This document shows positions 6,081 to 6,132 of a stretch of DNA of 6,132 nucleotides, one piece after another (positions within the stretch are counted from its first letter, which is position 1; each line of letters starts with the position of its first letter). The DNA comes from a bacterium. GTDB lineage: Bacteria; Elusimicrobiota; Elusimicrobia; Elusimicrobiales; UBA9959. Under the pieces are notes generated by a model that was not told the origin of the DNA, searched no databases, and worked only from the letters and a program-made list of their open reading frames with translations. Where the stretch lies: positions 1-6,132 of the forward strand of contig JAJZVJ010000169.1 in assembly GCA_021845705.1 (NCBI GenBank), read 5' to 3'. The position numbers were made by a program, and so were the translations under genes.

Positions 6081-6120
6081 TATCGAGGCGAAGCCTCCTA
6101 TCGAGGCTTCGCCTCGATAG
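6081..6120. repeat. Nested perfect inverted repeat (17-bp arms) upstream of the gap promoter
   Basis: TATCGAGGCGAAGCCTC (6081-6097) is exactly complementary to 6103-6119, separated by CTATC. Each half can also fold alone: 6085-6097 as a 5-bp stem with a GAA loop, and 6098-6120 as a perfect 10-bp stem (CTATCGAGGC with GCCTCGATAG) with a TTC loop. TATCGAGGC is therefore also directly repeated (6081 and 6099). There is no T-run on either side in either direction, so it is not a classical terminator. It looks like a REP-like or other intergenic palindromic element, or a factor-independent stem between gap and an unseen neighbour. Confidence 0.75.
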
Positions 6121-6132
6121 GAACACTGGGGC

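Noticed and set aside
6081..6120. The right-edge palindrome as an intrinsic terminator
   Set aside because: No T-run follows the stem in either direction (gaacactgg on one side, agggcttgag on the other); kept as a repeat instead.

Overview
The window is a compact, GC-rich bacterial chromosomal segment with five complete protein genes and no tRNA, rRNA, transposase, phage gene or CRISPR array that I can see. One gene on the plus strand converges with a four-gene cluster on the minus strand, and a bidirectional terminator separates them. Most genes carry clear AGGAG-type Shine-Dalgarno sites and bacterial-type proteins (type I GAPDH, bacterial PGK, SecG, CNNM/CorC-like protein). ATA is used freely for isoleucine despite the high GC content. 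A lineage such as Elusimicrobiota or Omnitrophota would fit, but this is a weak guess; the sequence alone does not settle the phylum.

Layout. 1-150: non-coding leader with an AT-rich candidate -10 just before the first gene. 151-1668 (+): membrane protein of the DUF21/CNNM-CBS (CorC/HlyC-like) family whose C-terminus is a PTS EIIA type-2 domain. 1669-1783: convergent intergenic region with a strong bidirectional terminator (1690-1733). Then, on the minus strand and read from right to left: gap (5978-4926), a P-loop GTPase-like gene related to cyclic 2,3-diphosphoglycerate synthetase (4842-3493), pgk (3458-2241) and secG (2170-1784). 5979-6132: gap leader with a candidate promoter and, at the window edge, a nested perfect inverted repeat (6081-6120).

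How they work together. GAPDH makes 1,3-bisphosphoglycerate and PGK turns it into 3-phosphoglycerate plus ATP. The gene between them belongs to a family whose characterised archaeal member acts on 2,3-bisphosphoglycerate, so a role in phosphoglycerate metabolism or its control is a reasonable inference. The common gap-pgk-tpiA-secG order is modified here: tpiA is absent between pgk and secG, and the GTPase-like gene is inserted after gap. SecG is a Sec translocon subunit that often sits at the end of glycolytic operons. The convergent plus-strand gene is a separate unit, but its EIIA domain also suggests a link to carbon or phosphate status.

The two items most worth following are the CNNM-CBS-EIIA fusion and the cPGS-like gene placed between gap and pgk.
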